From positions 6,758,001-6,822,000 of the forward strand of contig JARWIR010000027.1 of the NCBI GenBank assembly GCA_029959085.1: DNA of 64,000 nucleotides. The letters are read 5' to 3'. Position numbers and translations under genes: made by a program. Each line of letters opens with the position of its first letter. The stretch's first letter is position 1. Under the pieces are notes generated by a model. The model made no database searches and was not told the origin of the DNA. It saw only the letters and a list, made by a program, of their open reading frames with translations. This document shows, piece by piece, positions 8,720 to 20,884 of the stretch. Source of the DNA: Nemophila menziesii. Taxonomy: Eukaryota; Streptophyta; Magnoliopsida; Boraginales; Hydrophyllaceae.

Positions 8720-10427
8720 TGGTGCTCCTTAGTGTGTTCTAAAATAAATGCAATAAGAAAAGAGAACCACAACCGCAAGTGTACGGTTGTCCCAAGTAAT
8801 AATAGTGATAAACAGATTCGTTCAGGGACGGATTGGTTGACTCTAATGTTTATCAGATAGTGATTAATTGCACGTATAGCAAGTAAATGAATATAAGATT
8901 TGTTGTTTCTTTTTCTAATAACTAAGACAAATAATGAAATGACTAAATTAATGCAAATGTAAAGCTAGACGCAAGTAAAAATAGTTGGATGCAAGATATG
9001 AGAGGTAGTACTTGAGTAACGTTAGGAATTCACCTAAATCTATTCATTCCATGTATTGTTTAAGGGACGAATTGGTAAATAATAATGGTCGGGATTCGAT
9101 TATCTCCTTACCCCCGTCAGGGTGGACTAATGAGCTCTTCTTGGGTGCTACAAACCCCGTCAGGGTGAATATAGTCCACCTTCGAATGATTAATTCTTAA
9201 CTACCCAATTGGCCATAGAATTAATTAAGCCTGTCAAGGTCAATAATTCCTATCCTACATTCATTAATTATTTATGTATCTAAACCCCCCGTCAAGGTGA
9301 ATATAGTCCACCTTCGAATGATTAATTCCTAACTACCCAATTGGCCATAGAATTAATTAAGTCTGTCAAGGTCAATAATTCCTATCCTACATTCATTAAT
9401 TATTTATGTATCTAAATCCCCCGTCAAGGTGATTCATATGCCACTTTATGAAATAGCTAAGATACTAATTCCTATTATCAATTGATCAGGTCAATAATAG
9501 TTGTTAAAATGCAAATTAATGAAAAATACTAATTACCCAATTCGAATTAAATATTAAAATCCCAAAAGCAAAAACATAGAATAGAATAAATTGGGGATTA
9601 ACCAATTAATGCGTTCTCAAACACTACTTAAGTTTAGCTCATAATTATTGAAAAGACAAAAACTAAAGACATAATTGGGTTCATAATGTTTTACAGAATA
9701 AAATAGAAGAACCTAATCACGGAATTGAATTGACTGAGAATTGGAGATATAGACAGTCTCCAGCTCTTGCTTCTTCTCTTCCTTTGCTCTAGCTTCCTCC
9801 TTGGTGTTTGACTCTTTTCTTTTCTTAAGCGTATGAATTGTTGTGTAAAAATGAGAGTTCAAAGCCTATTTATAATGTTAAAAACGGATTAGGGCTTTTA
9901 TTTAAGAATTAAGTGAAAATAAGAAAAGCCCAAATCCATAATTAAGCCCAAATCCCGTAACAGCTGCACCACCTCAACTAAAATAGCTCTAACTGGCTCG
10001 GTTCAACTCGGATTGACCTCATTCCACTTGCTAAATTTCCATAACTCAATGGGCAACAATTTCTCTTCACAAGTCAGACGCTAAGTCCACTCTTAGAAAG
10101 CTCGAAATCAGCAATCTTTGACCACTTTCCAGATTTGCATCTTGAAATCATCAATTCTTTCGGGATATTTCTTCTTGCTTTGACTTCGTTACATGATCTT
10201 TGACTTTATTCTTGGCTTCCTCTCCTAGCTAGTATTCAAAACCTACAAATTTTCACTTAAAACAAACCATATTACGCGCAAAAGTTTAATAAATGAAAAA
10301 TACTAGAATTAAAAGAGGAAAATCGATTTATTGCATATTAACACCAAAAGTCTATCTAAATAGTCGAACAAACACAAAAAATGATGTCTCCCAAGGGCAT
10401 AAAATTAGAACATTTAGGGAGACATCA
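8720..10427 (-). repeat. F 5' LTR
   Basis: On the minus strand it starts TGATGTCTCC and ends with GGAGCACCA; 1708 bp, longer than the 1.56-kb LTR of A, which it resembles throughout. The LTR tip is TGATGTCTCC-N26-GGAGACATCA. Part of the extra length comes from an internal tandem duplication at 9164-9427. It also holds several copies of a CCTGACGGGG-type motif. Confidence 0.88.
9164..9427. repeat. 132-bp tandem duplication inside F LTR
   Basis: Two almost identical 132-bp units (9164-9295 and 9296-9427). Each starts GGTGAATATAGTCCACC and ends just before the next CGTCAAGGTGA. Each carries two of the CGTCAGGG/TGTCAAGG motifs, so the duplication raises their number in this LTR. The A LTR has a single unit at this place. 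Confidence 0.88.
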
Positions 10428-10640
10428 ATTGGCTAAGAATTTTGGGATTATCTTGGTGCCTTTGTATAGTTGTAGAAGTATAGTTTCTGATTACACCTCA
10501 TTTAGATGTTGTATGAAAAAATTATGATCAAAACGGTGAGAGGAGACACTAAAAATGAAGTCGTTTTTCCAAATTCATGTGCCGCTTTGGCTCCAAATCA
10601 ACTTACAAGGCCGAGGAAATCCATATATAACATCAAGGGA
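10428..10640. other. Unassigned flank between F and G
   Basis: AT-rich sequence with no convincing open frame. Short similarities to the U3 of neighbouring LTRs (GATCAAAACGG, ATATAACATC) suggest it is a piece of an older LTR, but I cannot place it. Confidence 0.3.
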
Positions 10641-12162
10641 TGATGTTTTGTGTTTTTATGATATATCTAGAGTCTCATGTGACATCATTTTGTGAGTTTA
10701 TTGGATTTATTTGAGGGTATTCCCTATTATTTGACATACTTTAATTTCTTGTCTATTCTCAGACATTTCGTTACTTTAAAAGTTTTTGTGTGTTAAGTGT
10801 GTAGCTCCTAGTTATTTGGATGATAAAAGGACCTGAGATGATGTTGAGAAGTAAAAAAGGAAAGGTCAAACCCAATTCAAGGTGTGGAAGGATCAAAAAT
10901 CCACTTTAGAAGATCAAGATAATTTACTGGTAAAACTTTAAAGTCAACTTGAGAGAGCGACCAGGTGCATTCTGTGAAGATTCTGAGCAAAAAACAGGTG
11001 GTCAAGATTTTCCTACGATTTGGTAGTGCATGAGAGGATACGGTTTACAAGTTGGAGTGAAGTTAACAAATTTATGATATTGCTTCTACAGTGGCCCAAA
11101 CTAGTCCAAATTGTTAGAAAACGTTTTTTGGGTCAGTTTTGACTCGCTTAAGTGAGTTCGACACCTCCAAATACTTTTTCCACACTTAATGTATCATAAT
11201 TTGGATATTGAAAAAGTAGACAACATTTTAGGAGAGCATCTACACGCCTGGAGAAGAAGAAGAACAAGGGTTTCATCACCACTCTATCATTATTTTCAAC
11301 CGATTCTTAGTGTAATTTCTCTACTTTTTCATTATTGTAATGAATATGACCACTATGAAACTTGTAATTATCTTTTCCATTATGAAATAAAACCCACATA
11401 ACTTAAGTATTTCATAATGTATGAACCATAGATATTAATTAAATGTTTTCTCTTATTTGAGATAATCATGTTGAAATGAATTTTTATTTTCCATTGGTTA
11501 TAAATTTGTGTTGATTTTCAGTCCTTATGTTGATAATGTATTGGGTTAAGTTAGTAATTTGACTATCGTCTGGAAGGGAGGTCAGAATATGGAACTAGTA
11601 AATAAACGTTTGGTGTTCGTTACTGAACCAAGAGGTCTTAAGTACCCGATAGTAAATAGAGATAGTGTATATGTATTTGAAAGCATTTTGGGGTCACTTG
11701 GGAGAGGTCCTTATAATTTTAGAATATCCCTTATCTATTAGGTAGGAATTTAGAGTGGTTCTAGAATCCCGTCTAATGTACAAAGACCAACTCACCCTTA
11801 TGTAAAGAATTATCTTAATAGTCACTATCGGGGATTACTAACAAGACTCAAGCTACAATCATCTATTATCTTTCATATCATTTTATTTTAGTCATTCTCT
11901 TTTATATTACAACTTGAAATTTAGTATTTTGCGTTTTGGTCTGTACTTATCATTCACCCAATGGAACCAAAAGTCAAACCAACATTTTACTTTCTGTTTT
12001 TGCAACTCAAACCCCAATCACTTTATAAAAAACTAACAAATAACCTCATAGTTCATAAGAAAATGATAAACAATACTGACTTTTATTACTCGGGACGACC
12101 CGTTCACTTACGAGGAGTGCTCCCTCATGTGTAGTTTTTACATCATTCCTCAGGGACCACAA
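10641..12162 (+). repeat. G 5' LTR, old
   Basis: It starts TGATGTTTTG with a diverged tip repeat ending TGTGACATCA and runs to a GGACCACA end. A decayed primer site follows, then gag sequence. Similarity to other LTRs here is patchy. This is one of the oldest copies in the window. Confidence 0.55.
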
Positions 12163-12169
12163 AATTTTT

Positions 12170-12187
12170 TGGTGCTATTTCCAAGAA
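12170..12187 (+). promoter_or_regulatory. G degenerate primer binding site
   Basis: TGGTGCTATTTCCAAGAA, a recognisable but mutated form of the TGGCGCC primer site, eight bases or so after the LTR end, as in A. Confidence 0.5.
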
Positions 12188-12292
12188 CTATTTTGTTAAT
12201 ATTGTGTTTTTATTTAGTGTAGTTAGAGTTTAGCTGTTTTAGTTTTACGCTTGGATTTTGTTTTTATCTCGTTCAGGTCTTAAGTTTGGTGC

Positions 12293-13262
12293 ATGTTCTC
12301 GAACCCAAGAGGTTGCTTCAAGCTCAACAAAAATGAGAGAGGGAAATAAAAGAGCAAGAGTAGATGGAAATGTGAATGAAAATCTGAATTTGGATGCTAA
12401 AGGGAATCACATAATCCCATCTGAGGTTGTTCCACTAGGAATGGAAGAGATAAATCAAAATCAAGTCCCCCTAGGAGGTCAACCACCACCAAGCGCTAAT
12501 GATAATGGAGGATTTCCATCAAACGGTCCAAACAACCAACATAGAGAACAAGGTCTTACTGTAAAAGGAGACCAATTTTAGGTGCAATAATTAGGGATTT
12601 TCCCTCCAGACATTCAACTAGTGCGATTCAAGCCTGATCCGGGTATGTTGAACCAGATTTTGAACTATTGGAACTATAGTGATACTGTGCATCAAGATCC
12701 GGTCTGAGTTGTTCAAAAGTTCATGTAGATATGTGACACCTACATTACTCAAGGCGTTATATGAGATAAAATGTACTTCTTCATGTTCCCATTCTTCATG
12801 AAATTGAGGCTTAAGTGAAAGACTCGATCGTCAGCCACCCGAGCTAATACCAACATGGGATGAGCTTCAAGCTTGACAGATTAAACCTGTCAGAGTATAG
12901 GGATAAAATATCAAATGAATCTCACAACTTCTTTACAAGAAGAAGGTGATTGAGTAGGAGAGACATGGATAATATTTCAATGACGTTTGACAAAGTGTCC
13001 ACTTCATGGTTACACTCCTAAGCTACAACTAGCGATATTTTGTAGAGGACTTGATGAGAGTTCACGATGTCATAATATTGTGGTGGTGGTTTTGTGTCAA
13101 TGGATCTGAATCAAGCAATGATTTGCATGGAGAATATTGTAGATAATTAGATAAATTGATCTTCGTGAGCCCTAGTTCCAAGTTCTACCAGAGGTTCGGT
13201 AAGTTTAGATATCAATACATATATGGATGTAAAATTTGCTGCAATGGAGAACTAGTTGAATA
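12293..13262 (+). pseudogene. gag: G gag, decayed, B-type
   Basis: The start is uncertain: an ATG at 12293 is positionally equivalent to the gag start of D, while the longest frame (12333-12581) begins MREGNKRARVDG. Downstream, scattered over frames, are KPDPGML, ICDTYITQGV, HGYTPKLQLAI and FVSMDLNQAMICMENIV. The last two are closer to the Gag of B (HGYTPQLQLSM, FVSMDPKEAM) than to that of A. At least ten stops and frameshifts are present, so this is an ancient copy. Nothing recognisable as protease follows. Confidence 0.6.
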
Positions 13263-13739
13263 AACTTGACTTAGTTGTCATATAGGTCTCATTAATTTTT
13301 TTAACTAGAATCCAAGTTTTATTCAACATAGGGAACTACCTTTCCTTATTCGTAGCATTAACCTAAAATTCATAATCATTAGATTCTAATGCATAAAGAT
13401 AAGAACAAGGTTAATAATGGTTTACCTCAATTGATGCTTTTAAGAGCATTACACAAGATTAGCATATCGATATCTATAAAGGGTGTTTATTTTCCTTCTT
13501 TTCCTATATCTAGCAAGTTGGTATTTTTGCAAATCCTCTCGTGGTGACTAATTTAGATGATCAAACACCTCTTCGGATTCATCTTTTTCACCTTTATCAA
13601 TCTGCATGTACTTAGGGGTTATCAGCTTGAAGGTCTCCAGGTGGGTCTAGTGCAGTTAAAGACTTGACCTCAAACTCAGTTTACCCATTATTTTGCTTAG
13701 ATTGATGGTTCAATAGTTTCATCATCACATGTATTAAGG
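13263..13739. other. Unassigned stretch
   Basis: No supported gene. On the minus strand, fragments such as IDKGEKDESEEVFDHLN could be the acidic linker between integrase and RT of the adjoining copia fragment, but no RT motif follows. Confidence 0.25.
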
Positions 13740-14398
13740 GAAAAGCTCATGAGGAAATATTACTTCATCACAGATTATATCTCTACTAATAAGGATTGTG
13801 ACGCCTTTAATATACTTTTCCCACATGATATACTCATTAACCCATCTTGTTGTTGAAAACTAATCATAACACATTTTGAGGATCTAGGGTCAAGTTTTCC
13901 ATCTTTGGTAGGAGCATAAGCTGCACAATCAAAGACTCCAAGGTAAGATAAATTGGGCTTGTTGCCTTTCCAAACTTACGTAAGGAATTTGAAGTCAATG
14001 GATTCATTGGGACTTTTGTTTATCAGATGGGTAGTAGTATAAAAATATTCACTCCAAAAAGACTTAGGTAAACTAGAAGTAAACAGTAAACTCATAACTT
14101 GTTCTAACAAATATCTATTCATTCTCTCAACAACTCCATTTTGTTGAGATACTTCATAGCTGTCATATGCCATAGAATAACATTTAGTTTATAGAAAGAA
14201 TCAAATTCCCTATTACAAAACTCTAAGACATTATCAGTCCTAAACACTTGTAAAACCAAACCAAAATGTTGATCCTCTAAGCTTTCCCATTCTTGGATCT
14301 TAAGAAAAATTTCATGCTTATTTTTCAACAAAAAAGTCCAAACTCTTGTACTAAAATCATCAACTATAGAGTGAAAATATTTGAAATTACGATCAACA
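13740..14398 (-). pseudogene. Ty1/copia integrase fragment
   Basis: Minus strand from 14398: a segment reading DDFSTRVWTFLLKNKHEIF (first catalytic Asp region), then FRTDNVLEFCNREFD (second Asp region), then SQQNGVVERMNRYLLEQVMS with the catalytic Glu, then LPKSFWSEYFYTTTHLINKS. After a frameshift, KLDPRSSKCVMI and ILISRDIICDE follow, typical of the stretch between integrase and RT. This order is diagnostic of copia pol. There is no LTR, gag or RT, so it is a truncated relic. It is not the same copy as T (its catalytic Asp and Glu are present, those of T are not). Confidence 0.8.
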
Positions 14399-14790
14399 CC
14401 CTAGAACCACTTACCGCAAGTATACGAGTCATTGACAAGTAATAATTTGATAAGTATAAGGGTTATTGTCTCCATAGGGATTGTCAAGTTGACGATTAAT
14501 GTGCTTAGAAAGTATATACTGCATAGTTGCTAAGAAAATGACAATAATTTAAATGTAATATTAATTTAGTTTTTTTTAACAAGCTAAAATAGCTAATTAA
14601 CTAAAATGAAAGATAATTAAAATGCTTAATGAAAAGGAAGGGATGAAAGAATTGCTTGAGTCCCCTATGCCGCCAATTTAACATTTTTATGAATAAGGGT
14701 GAGTTGGTAGATTCTTATTAGCTGCGATTCTATTATCTCTCTAACTCCCGCCAGGGCAGTTAATTTCTCCATTTATGTGATAGAATAATC
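14399..14790 (-). repeat. LTR fragment, minus strand
   Basis: It resembles the LTR end next to the primer site (CCGCAAGTATACGAGTC, GGGTTATTGTCTCCATAGGG). The closest match in the window is the H 5' LTR remnant at 38878-39055. It may be the 3' LTR of H or a separate relic. Confidence 0.5.
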
Positions 14791-15540
14791 TTGTCATGAG
14801 ACATCATTTTTGGGGTATTTTTGCTTAGTTAAATGGGTTTTCCCTATATATTTATGTTACACTTTCTTGTCTAGTTTGATGTGTTTTGCTATTTTTAGAG
14901 CTTTTACACGATATTTATGTAGCGCTTAGGTATTTGGAAGCTAATACACATTGGGATGATGATAAGGAGTGAAAAAACCAAAAAACCCCTTAGTCATGGT
15001 GAAAAGGAAACTTTGGATAGATTTGGAAAGTTGAGCTATCCAGATGAAGAAACTCTAGTATTCAATACTGCAGAAAATCGACAAGTAATTCGAAGGAGTC
15101 CTATTATATCTAGAAAGGACCTTGACTTTCCGTCATTTTGATACCAAGATCACTAGATCTAGAGTTGTAACGATGAAGTTATGAATTTTACAAAGTCAAT
15201 GGGCCAACCAGCCCACTATATTAGGAAAACGAGTTTGAGTTGGATTTGGACCCTAATACTTAATCCTAACCCCTAAATTCGTCTAAACTTCTATATATAT
15301 ATATATATATCCACTTTTACCTTATGGATATAATCCTTTCTCAGTCCCTAATCATAATCACACCTAGAAATCACTATGAGAAAATGAGAAGAAGAGAAGG
15401 AGTTTGGAAGCTGCTCATGCTATTCCAACTCTTCCATTTATTAGTTTTCAACAATTGATATAGTATTCTTTTTCTATTTTTTCTTTTTAAGATGAATATG
15501 ATATTTATAATTGCTTGGTTTTCTTTCCTTTGTATGAACC
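14791..15540 (+). repeat. LTR fragment, plus strand
   Basis: It begins within an LTR tip (GAGACATCATTTTTGGGG) and runs through a U3-like stretch to an (AT)n tract at 15292-15310 and a GAGAAGAAGAGAAGGAG stretch, as in the 5' halves of the other LTRs. No LTR end or primer site follows. The short frame at 14956-15141 inside it has no counterpart elsewhere and is not called as a gene. Confidence 0.5.
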
Positions 15541-16168
15541 AATTCTATTTAGCTAGAGAATTGCACTCCACTCTTGCTCCCTAAGATCGAACTTACTTCT
15601 ACCGCATTGCTCAATAATATTTTATTTACTTTGAATGTTTGCTTCATGTTTATATTTTCAGTATACAAAGTGAAAAGTTCACAAACCTACAATTTACTAT
15701 CATCGACTCGTTAAAATTATGCTTAATAGCTACATTCACTGCATTATATACATATTCCCTATACTACAAAAGAAAACAACTAAACACATAAAATGGGGAT
15801 GGGGATAACGAATCCCCACCCTCAACTCAAAGGTGAGCCGTGACTACACGACTGAAACATAATCAATAAAATTAAAGACAAAACCCATAAGACACAAACA
15901 AAAAAATGGTAGGGAAGGGAGAAAACATACTCTTCGAGGCTATTCCTCTCATCACCAACACGAATATAGGGTTCGGTGCTTATCTTACATGTCGCATCTC
16001 GTATCACCATAATTCATCCTTGCTCTCCTCCCTATGTGGTCCATCCCAATCAAACTCGTAACTCTAGAAATCTCTCGTATTTACCTATTATAACTTCTTT
16101 CTCGAATTTCCTCTTGTGTGTAAATGCAAAACTCGGCATGATTCGTGTTGTGATAGCTACTAGGTCCC
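15541..16168 (-). mobile_element. H, left piece: 3'UTR and ORF2 end of old non-autonomous element
   Basis: It aligns with the 3'UTR and end of the ORF2 remnant of B (about 42990-43620). It includes a decayed post-ORF2 hairpin, a box (ACCCTCAACTCAA, 15818-15830) and CTCTTCGAGGCTATTCC. It stops at GTCCC (16164-16168), the target duplication of A, and resumes at 28986. Confidence 0.7.
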
Positions 16169-17728
16169 TGGTGGTCCTTTGTGTGTTCTAAAATAAATGC
16201 AATAAATAATCGAACCACAACCGCAAGTGTACGGTTGTCCCAAGTAATATAGTTGATAAAACAGATTCGTTCCAAGGACGGGATGGTTGACTACAATGCT
16301 TAACTATTAATGATTGATTGCACTTATGAAAGCAAATAACGAAAATATGTTTGTTTGGTTTTTGTATTAATGCTAAGTAAATGAAAGACAATTATTAAAA
16401 TGCAAATAAAAGCTAAGACGCAAGTAAAATGATGTAAAACGCAGTATGAGAAGTAGCACTTGAGAACGCAAGGATCCTCCCAATCCTATTTCCTAACTTA
16501 TGTTGTTTAAGGGCTAAATTGGTCAATTACAATGGTCGGGATTCTAAATTCCTTATACCCCCGTCAGGGTGGACTATAAGGCGATCCTAGAGTGTCACTA
16601 GTCCCGTCAGGGTAAATATGATCCACTTTTGGATTTTTAAGTTTTATTACCTCATTGGCCCTAGAATTAGCTAAGTTCGTCATCAGTAGCTTCTATCCTA
16701 GATTGATTAAATGGTTCTGTATTTAAACCCTCCGTCAGGATGATCCAATTGCCACTAATTGGAATAGCCTAAATACTAGCACCTGTTCCTAGTTCATGAC
16801 GCTAAAAACAGTAAATATTCTTAATTTATAGAAAAGAGTAAAAGCCCCAATCTAATTTAATTTAACAGAAATCCAAATTCAACATTCGAAATTTCAATAA
16901 GATTGGGATTCACCCATTGTTTGTTCTCAAGCACTAATAAATGTTTAGCTCATATTAAAAAGAAAAACTAAATTAATTGAAATGGAATTCATATTTGATT
17001 ACAAAATTAAAATTGAAAGAAACCTAATTTTCGGAGTTGGAATGACTGAGAACGGAGATATAGACCCTCTCCAGTTCTGGCAGCTTCTTCTTTCTTCCTT
17101 CTGTTGCTTCTCTCTGATGTTTAATCTTGTGGAATGTGAATTGTGTGAAAAATAGAAGCCAAAGGCTCCTTTTATAAGTGTAAAAACGGATTAGGGCTTG
17201 GACCTAATAATAAAACACTAATTAAATGTCCAAGCCCAAATTCTAAGCCCAAAATCCCGTAACGGCTGATACACCTTCACTAGAACGGCTTTTTCTGCTT
17301 CGTTATGACTCCGATTGACCTCATTCCAGTTGCTAAAGTTCCATAACTCGATAAGGAATGTTCTCTCTTCAAAGGTCAGCGGCTAAATCATCGCTTAAGC
17401 ACCTCAAAATCAGCAATCTATGGCCCGGAAAACAGATTTTCAGCTCTAAAAATAATATCTTCGGGATTTATCTTCAAGTCTTGACTCTATATCACGATCT
17501 TTGACTTTCTCCTCGGATCCCACTTCTAGCTAACATCTAAAACCTGTAAACTTTTCACTAAAAATACCAATATTACGCGCAAAAGCTTAATAATTTAAAA
17601 ATGCTAGAAATAAAAAGGGAATTCTGGATTATTGCATATTTAGTCCAAAAGTCTATCAAATTAATTGAATAAACACAAAAAATGATGTCTCCTAAGGGTC
17701 GAAAATAAGAACAATTAGGGAGACATCA
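16169..17728 (-). repeat. A 3' LTR
   Basis: 1560 bp. On the minus strand it begins TGATGTCTCC-N26-GGAGACATCA and ends GGACCACCA. It is near-identical to 27419-28980. A TATA box (TATAAAAG on the minus strand) is at 17169-17176, and four CCTGACGGG-type motifs lie in the second half. Confidence 0.93.
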
Positions 17729-19179
17729 AGACCCCCTAACTCAAACCTTTGTCGTCCCGAAAAAGTAAAACAAAATAAAGGGGTGTAAGTAAACGTATAA
17801 ACAAGTAGAAGCTAATAAATAAACCCTAAAGAAATTCTCAAAATAAATCTCATATAGCAAACTCTAGAAACTAATATACACATACATCTAAAATGCAACA
17901 TCAAACATAAATAATCTCAATCATAAAATTAAAGTTGCAATGTTTGAAGGTTACCCTTGTACTCATCTCTGTATGATGGCTATAGGGTGGTCATTAATCC
18001 TAACTCGTTTTGAACGCTCCACCTAGTGTATTCCCTATTAACAGAATCATAAATTCACTATACACTTAGGAATCACGAGGTCTTTACGGTTATAATATTG
18101 TCTTAAAGACGGGTGTGGATGTATATTTGGTAAATTTGAAGTGAGCTTTTGGCTCTCTCCTCACTTACCATAAACAGTGTCCTCGAGTTTGAGTTGATGC
18201 TCAAACGATGTTCTCACTCACCCATATACGCAACAATTTAGCGTCCCATGTCTACCCACTATAAACAAGATGATTTTCAGAAAAATTCCACTTTGCCGGA
18301 TATTTTATTCATTCATATTTTTCTTTTTCTTTTCTCTTCTCTTTTTTTTTTTGTACAGAAGCAAACCGGGTTCCCGGTTTTGACGAAACCGGGTTCCCGG
18401 TTTCTACTATATGATTTTTCGAAATTTTTCATTTTTTCTTTCTTTTTCATTTTTCTTCATTCCCGGCAAAGGGTTACAAGTATATATCATCTGCAATTGT
18501 GCTACAATACAAAGCACATCGATCCCAACCCATTAATTTCCCCATAAGTGGTCCCACCACCCCAAACTCAAGCTCGAGACATGTCTCAGGATTGTGATTC
18601 AAGTGCGGGTCATATGGTCATGCCTAATAATCTAAGGGATAATGGCTTATATCGTGGCTACAAAGAAAAGGCTAAAGGCTCAAAGTGGGCTAAGACAGAT
18701 AATATTTAACATAAGGGATAGAAGGCTAAAAAGGAACAAATGGCTAACAAAGAACTGCCCCTATCATTTTCCTAAGTACATAGCTTGTCGTTAGTTCATA
18801 TCTAGGTGGGTTCTCTACTAATTAGGATTTCACTTTCTACACACCAAACATATTCCTTAAGTACAAGCTTACTTCATTTGCATTGTTCATTAATTTTTCC
18901 TATTAATTACCTATGTTTGCATGCAATTCTAAATGCGTTTTATATCAATCCCTAAAGTCCACTATTTACTATAATTGATTCATCAAAAGTATGCTTAAAG
19001 GGATATTTAAAAATTTCTACAGTCAAACGCAACTCCGAAAATTCTTTTATTGAAAGCAAATAAAACAAATAACACATAAAAACTGGGATGAGGCAATGAG
19101 TCGTGTCCCCACGACTCGAAAAGACTCAATAAAGCATTTAAACTAATTCACACTAAAAGGAAGGTTTAGAAAACGTATC
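17729..19179 (-). other. A 3' untranslated region
   Basis: No gene. From ORF2 toward the LTR (minus strand): GNRA-loop hairpin 19098-19117, here without the box that follows it in other elements; PPT-like box 18559-18571; a TTTGCCGGGAA sequence near 18462-18475; two extra copies of the A palindrome (18365-18402); the conserved GAGAGAGCCAAAAGCTCAC block (about 18095-18175); and the polypurine tract 17731-17743 beside the LTR. Confidence 0.75.
17731..17743 (-). promoter_or_regulatory. A polypurine tract
   Basis: On the minus strand TGAGTTAGGGGGT, directly followed by CT and the LTR start TGATG. It primes plus-strand DNA synthesis. Confidence 0.8.
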
Positions 19180-20499
19180 TTAACCAGCGCGTGGCTGGTT
19201 ACCGGTGTTGCGTTCTGGACCTTTATCTCGCGTAACAGCATCATAAATTGCGTTTTGAAGTGTGTTTACGCCTAAGATTAAATTTCGAAGCAGGTCGAAT
19301 TCTTTTGTAACGTTCCCCAAGGTAGCAATCATCTTCTCTTGATTCTCTTCCAACACCTGAATCTTCGATTCCAACTCAGGAACAGTCTTCGCTTTCTTTG
19401 ATTGAGGAGTTCTATGACTCTTGGTAGCTCTTGTTGCTTCCTTATGGATATTCTTGATTGTTCTCAAAGCTATACTCACACCAACTGAAACAACGTCAAT
19501 ATTTGCGTTCTTACGCGGAATCTTTGCGTCTAGGCACAACTAAGTAATAGTACAAGGAAACTTCAGATTTTGTTGTTTCATTGGGGATTTCTCGAACTAC
19601 ATGATTGTATCATAAATAATCTTAGCAACATCAAATGGTTTCTCCTCCAAAATACACTTAATAACAAATACGTGCTCTTTCTTCAACTCGGAAGTGTGTT
19701 TGATACCAAAGAAAGTGGGTATTACAAAACGAGACCAAACCTTAGCACGAGGTGTCAAGCTACTGCTGTAAAGCTGTCCAGGATATCTTTCTCCTTCAGG
19801 AATTGGGCTAGCCCCATTAACAAGCACGGTCCCCCAAAGGGATTCAAAATCGAAAGAAGGGTCATTAAGAGTTTCTTGGAAAGGGCATGTTCCAGAAAAG
19901 TTGGGTAATTTCAAGGATTTTCTAATACGTTCAACAGAGAAAGGAACTACATTTTTGCGGATATCAATTGCATCACGGGAGGTGGCTAAACCTTCATAAA
20001 ATTCTCGCACAAAAGTAGGAATAAACTCAAGCTTCCTTTCTTGCAACTCTTTCCAACCAAACTTAGCACATGTCACAACATATTCCTTGTGTTCACTACT
20101 CATAATACCCTTAGGAAAATTTGTCTCCTCACCAAACTTTAAAAATTCAATTCTTTCACGAACCTGAGTATTCCAAAAAGTATAAACCCTCTTAGGCTTG
20201 TGGGCCCACATCTTCATACGCGGAGGTTTCTGTTGAACTGGTACTTCTGGAACCTCTTGTTCAGTTTCCTTCTCAATGTTCTTTGCAATTTCCTCTTCTG
20301 GTTCCTTCTCACTTTCTAGCTCATCAATTAATCTTCTCTTTTGACCTGTGATTTCTATTCTGTTAGAATCAAGCTTAACTTCATCAATTTTTCGTTTAGG
20401 ACGCGAATCAGGAATCTCAATAGCTTGATCTTGGGAACCACCAATGGTGGTCTTTCTTCTAGGAGCAGTTCTTCGGAAATCACCGGTTCTGTTAGTCAT
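19180..20499 (-). pseudogene. A ORF2, plant transposon protein (PF20167-like) with coiled coil
   Basis: The start ATG at 20499-20497 gives MTNRTGDF, right after the box TTGAGTTTGGGGT, as in E1. Charged N-terminal region to about residue 110; then the shared domain with FVREFYEGL, VVPFSVERIRKSLKLPNFSG and AKVWSRFVIPTFFGI; then a coiled-coil segment (ELESKIQVLEENQEKMIATL). TAG codons at 19597-19599 and 19543-19545 interrupt one continuous frame at the hinge between domain and coiled coil. No membrane segment is evident, unlike classical env-like Athila ORFs. A role in particle, RNA or chromatin binding is possible but not shown. Sequence identity to the E1 copy is modest while domain order is the same, so the protein has been maintained for some time. 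Confidence 0.75.
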
Positions 20500-20884
20500 C
20501 TCTTTCCACCCCAAACTCAAAACTTCAAATAATGAAAAACTTAGAGAAAAAATTTTAGAATTTTGATGTTTTGAGGCTTAGGAATTGAAGAATTAGGTGG
20601 AATATGAGATGGGTTTTGTTTAATTAGGATGAGAGAAGAAAGAATTGGGTTTAATTTAAGGATTGGGTGAAGAAAAATCTTGGGAAAAACTAAGGATTTG
20701 ATGTTATTTTTGGAGAGGAGGTGAGTTGATTTTATGTTTTTGTGGTGAAAGAGGGTAGGATTTGATGATATTTAGTGTTTGTGTTGATTATTTTCGGAGG
20801 TGGGGAGGCTATTGGAGCGTTTTAGGTAAAAACTTGCAGAAGAGGCTAAGATAGCTAGGTTAAAACACTCAAAATCGCCTCTCA

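Larger units (their letters stand above)
6978..10427 (-). mobile_element. F: truncated Athila-like element, minus strand (5' LTR and gag)
   Basis: Reading on the minus strand: 5' LTR 10427-8720, primer site 8713-8696, gag from 8590 to 6978. There E1 interrupts it, and the remainder would lie left of the window. Gag and LTR are close to those of A. The 5' LTR end is followed by ATTGG (10428-10432) as the candidate target duplication, which cannot be confirmed. F is older than E1, which is inserted in it. Confidence 0.88.

Noticed and set aside
11189..11741. Two short frames in the G LTR
   Set aside because: AT-rich LTR sequence with no conserved protein features.
14956..15141. Small protein gene of 61 codons
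   Set aside because: It lies in an LTR fragment and has no counterpart in other LTRs.
16169..17728. Independent solo LTR
   Set aside because: It pairs with 27419-28980, faces the right polypurine tract, and both outer flanks carry GTCCC, so it is the 3' LTR of A.
18248..18547. Plus-strand frame of 99 codons, Phe/Leu/Ser-rich and membrane-like
   Set aside because: It arises from a T-rich tract antisense to the A 3'UTR; hydrophobicity is a by-product of poly-T.
19180..20499. Envelope protein
   Set aside because: Position is env-like for Athila elements, but no signal peptide, transmembrane segment or cysteine pattern is visible; called as the plant transposon protein family instead.
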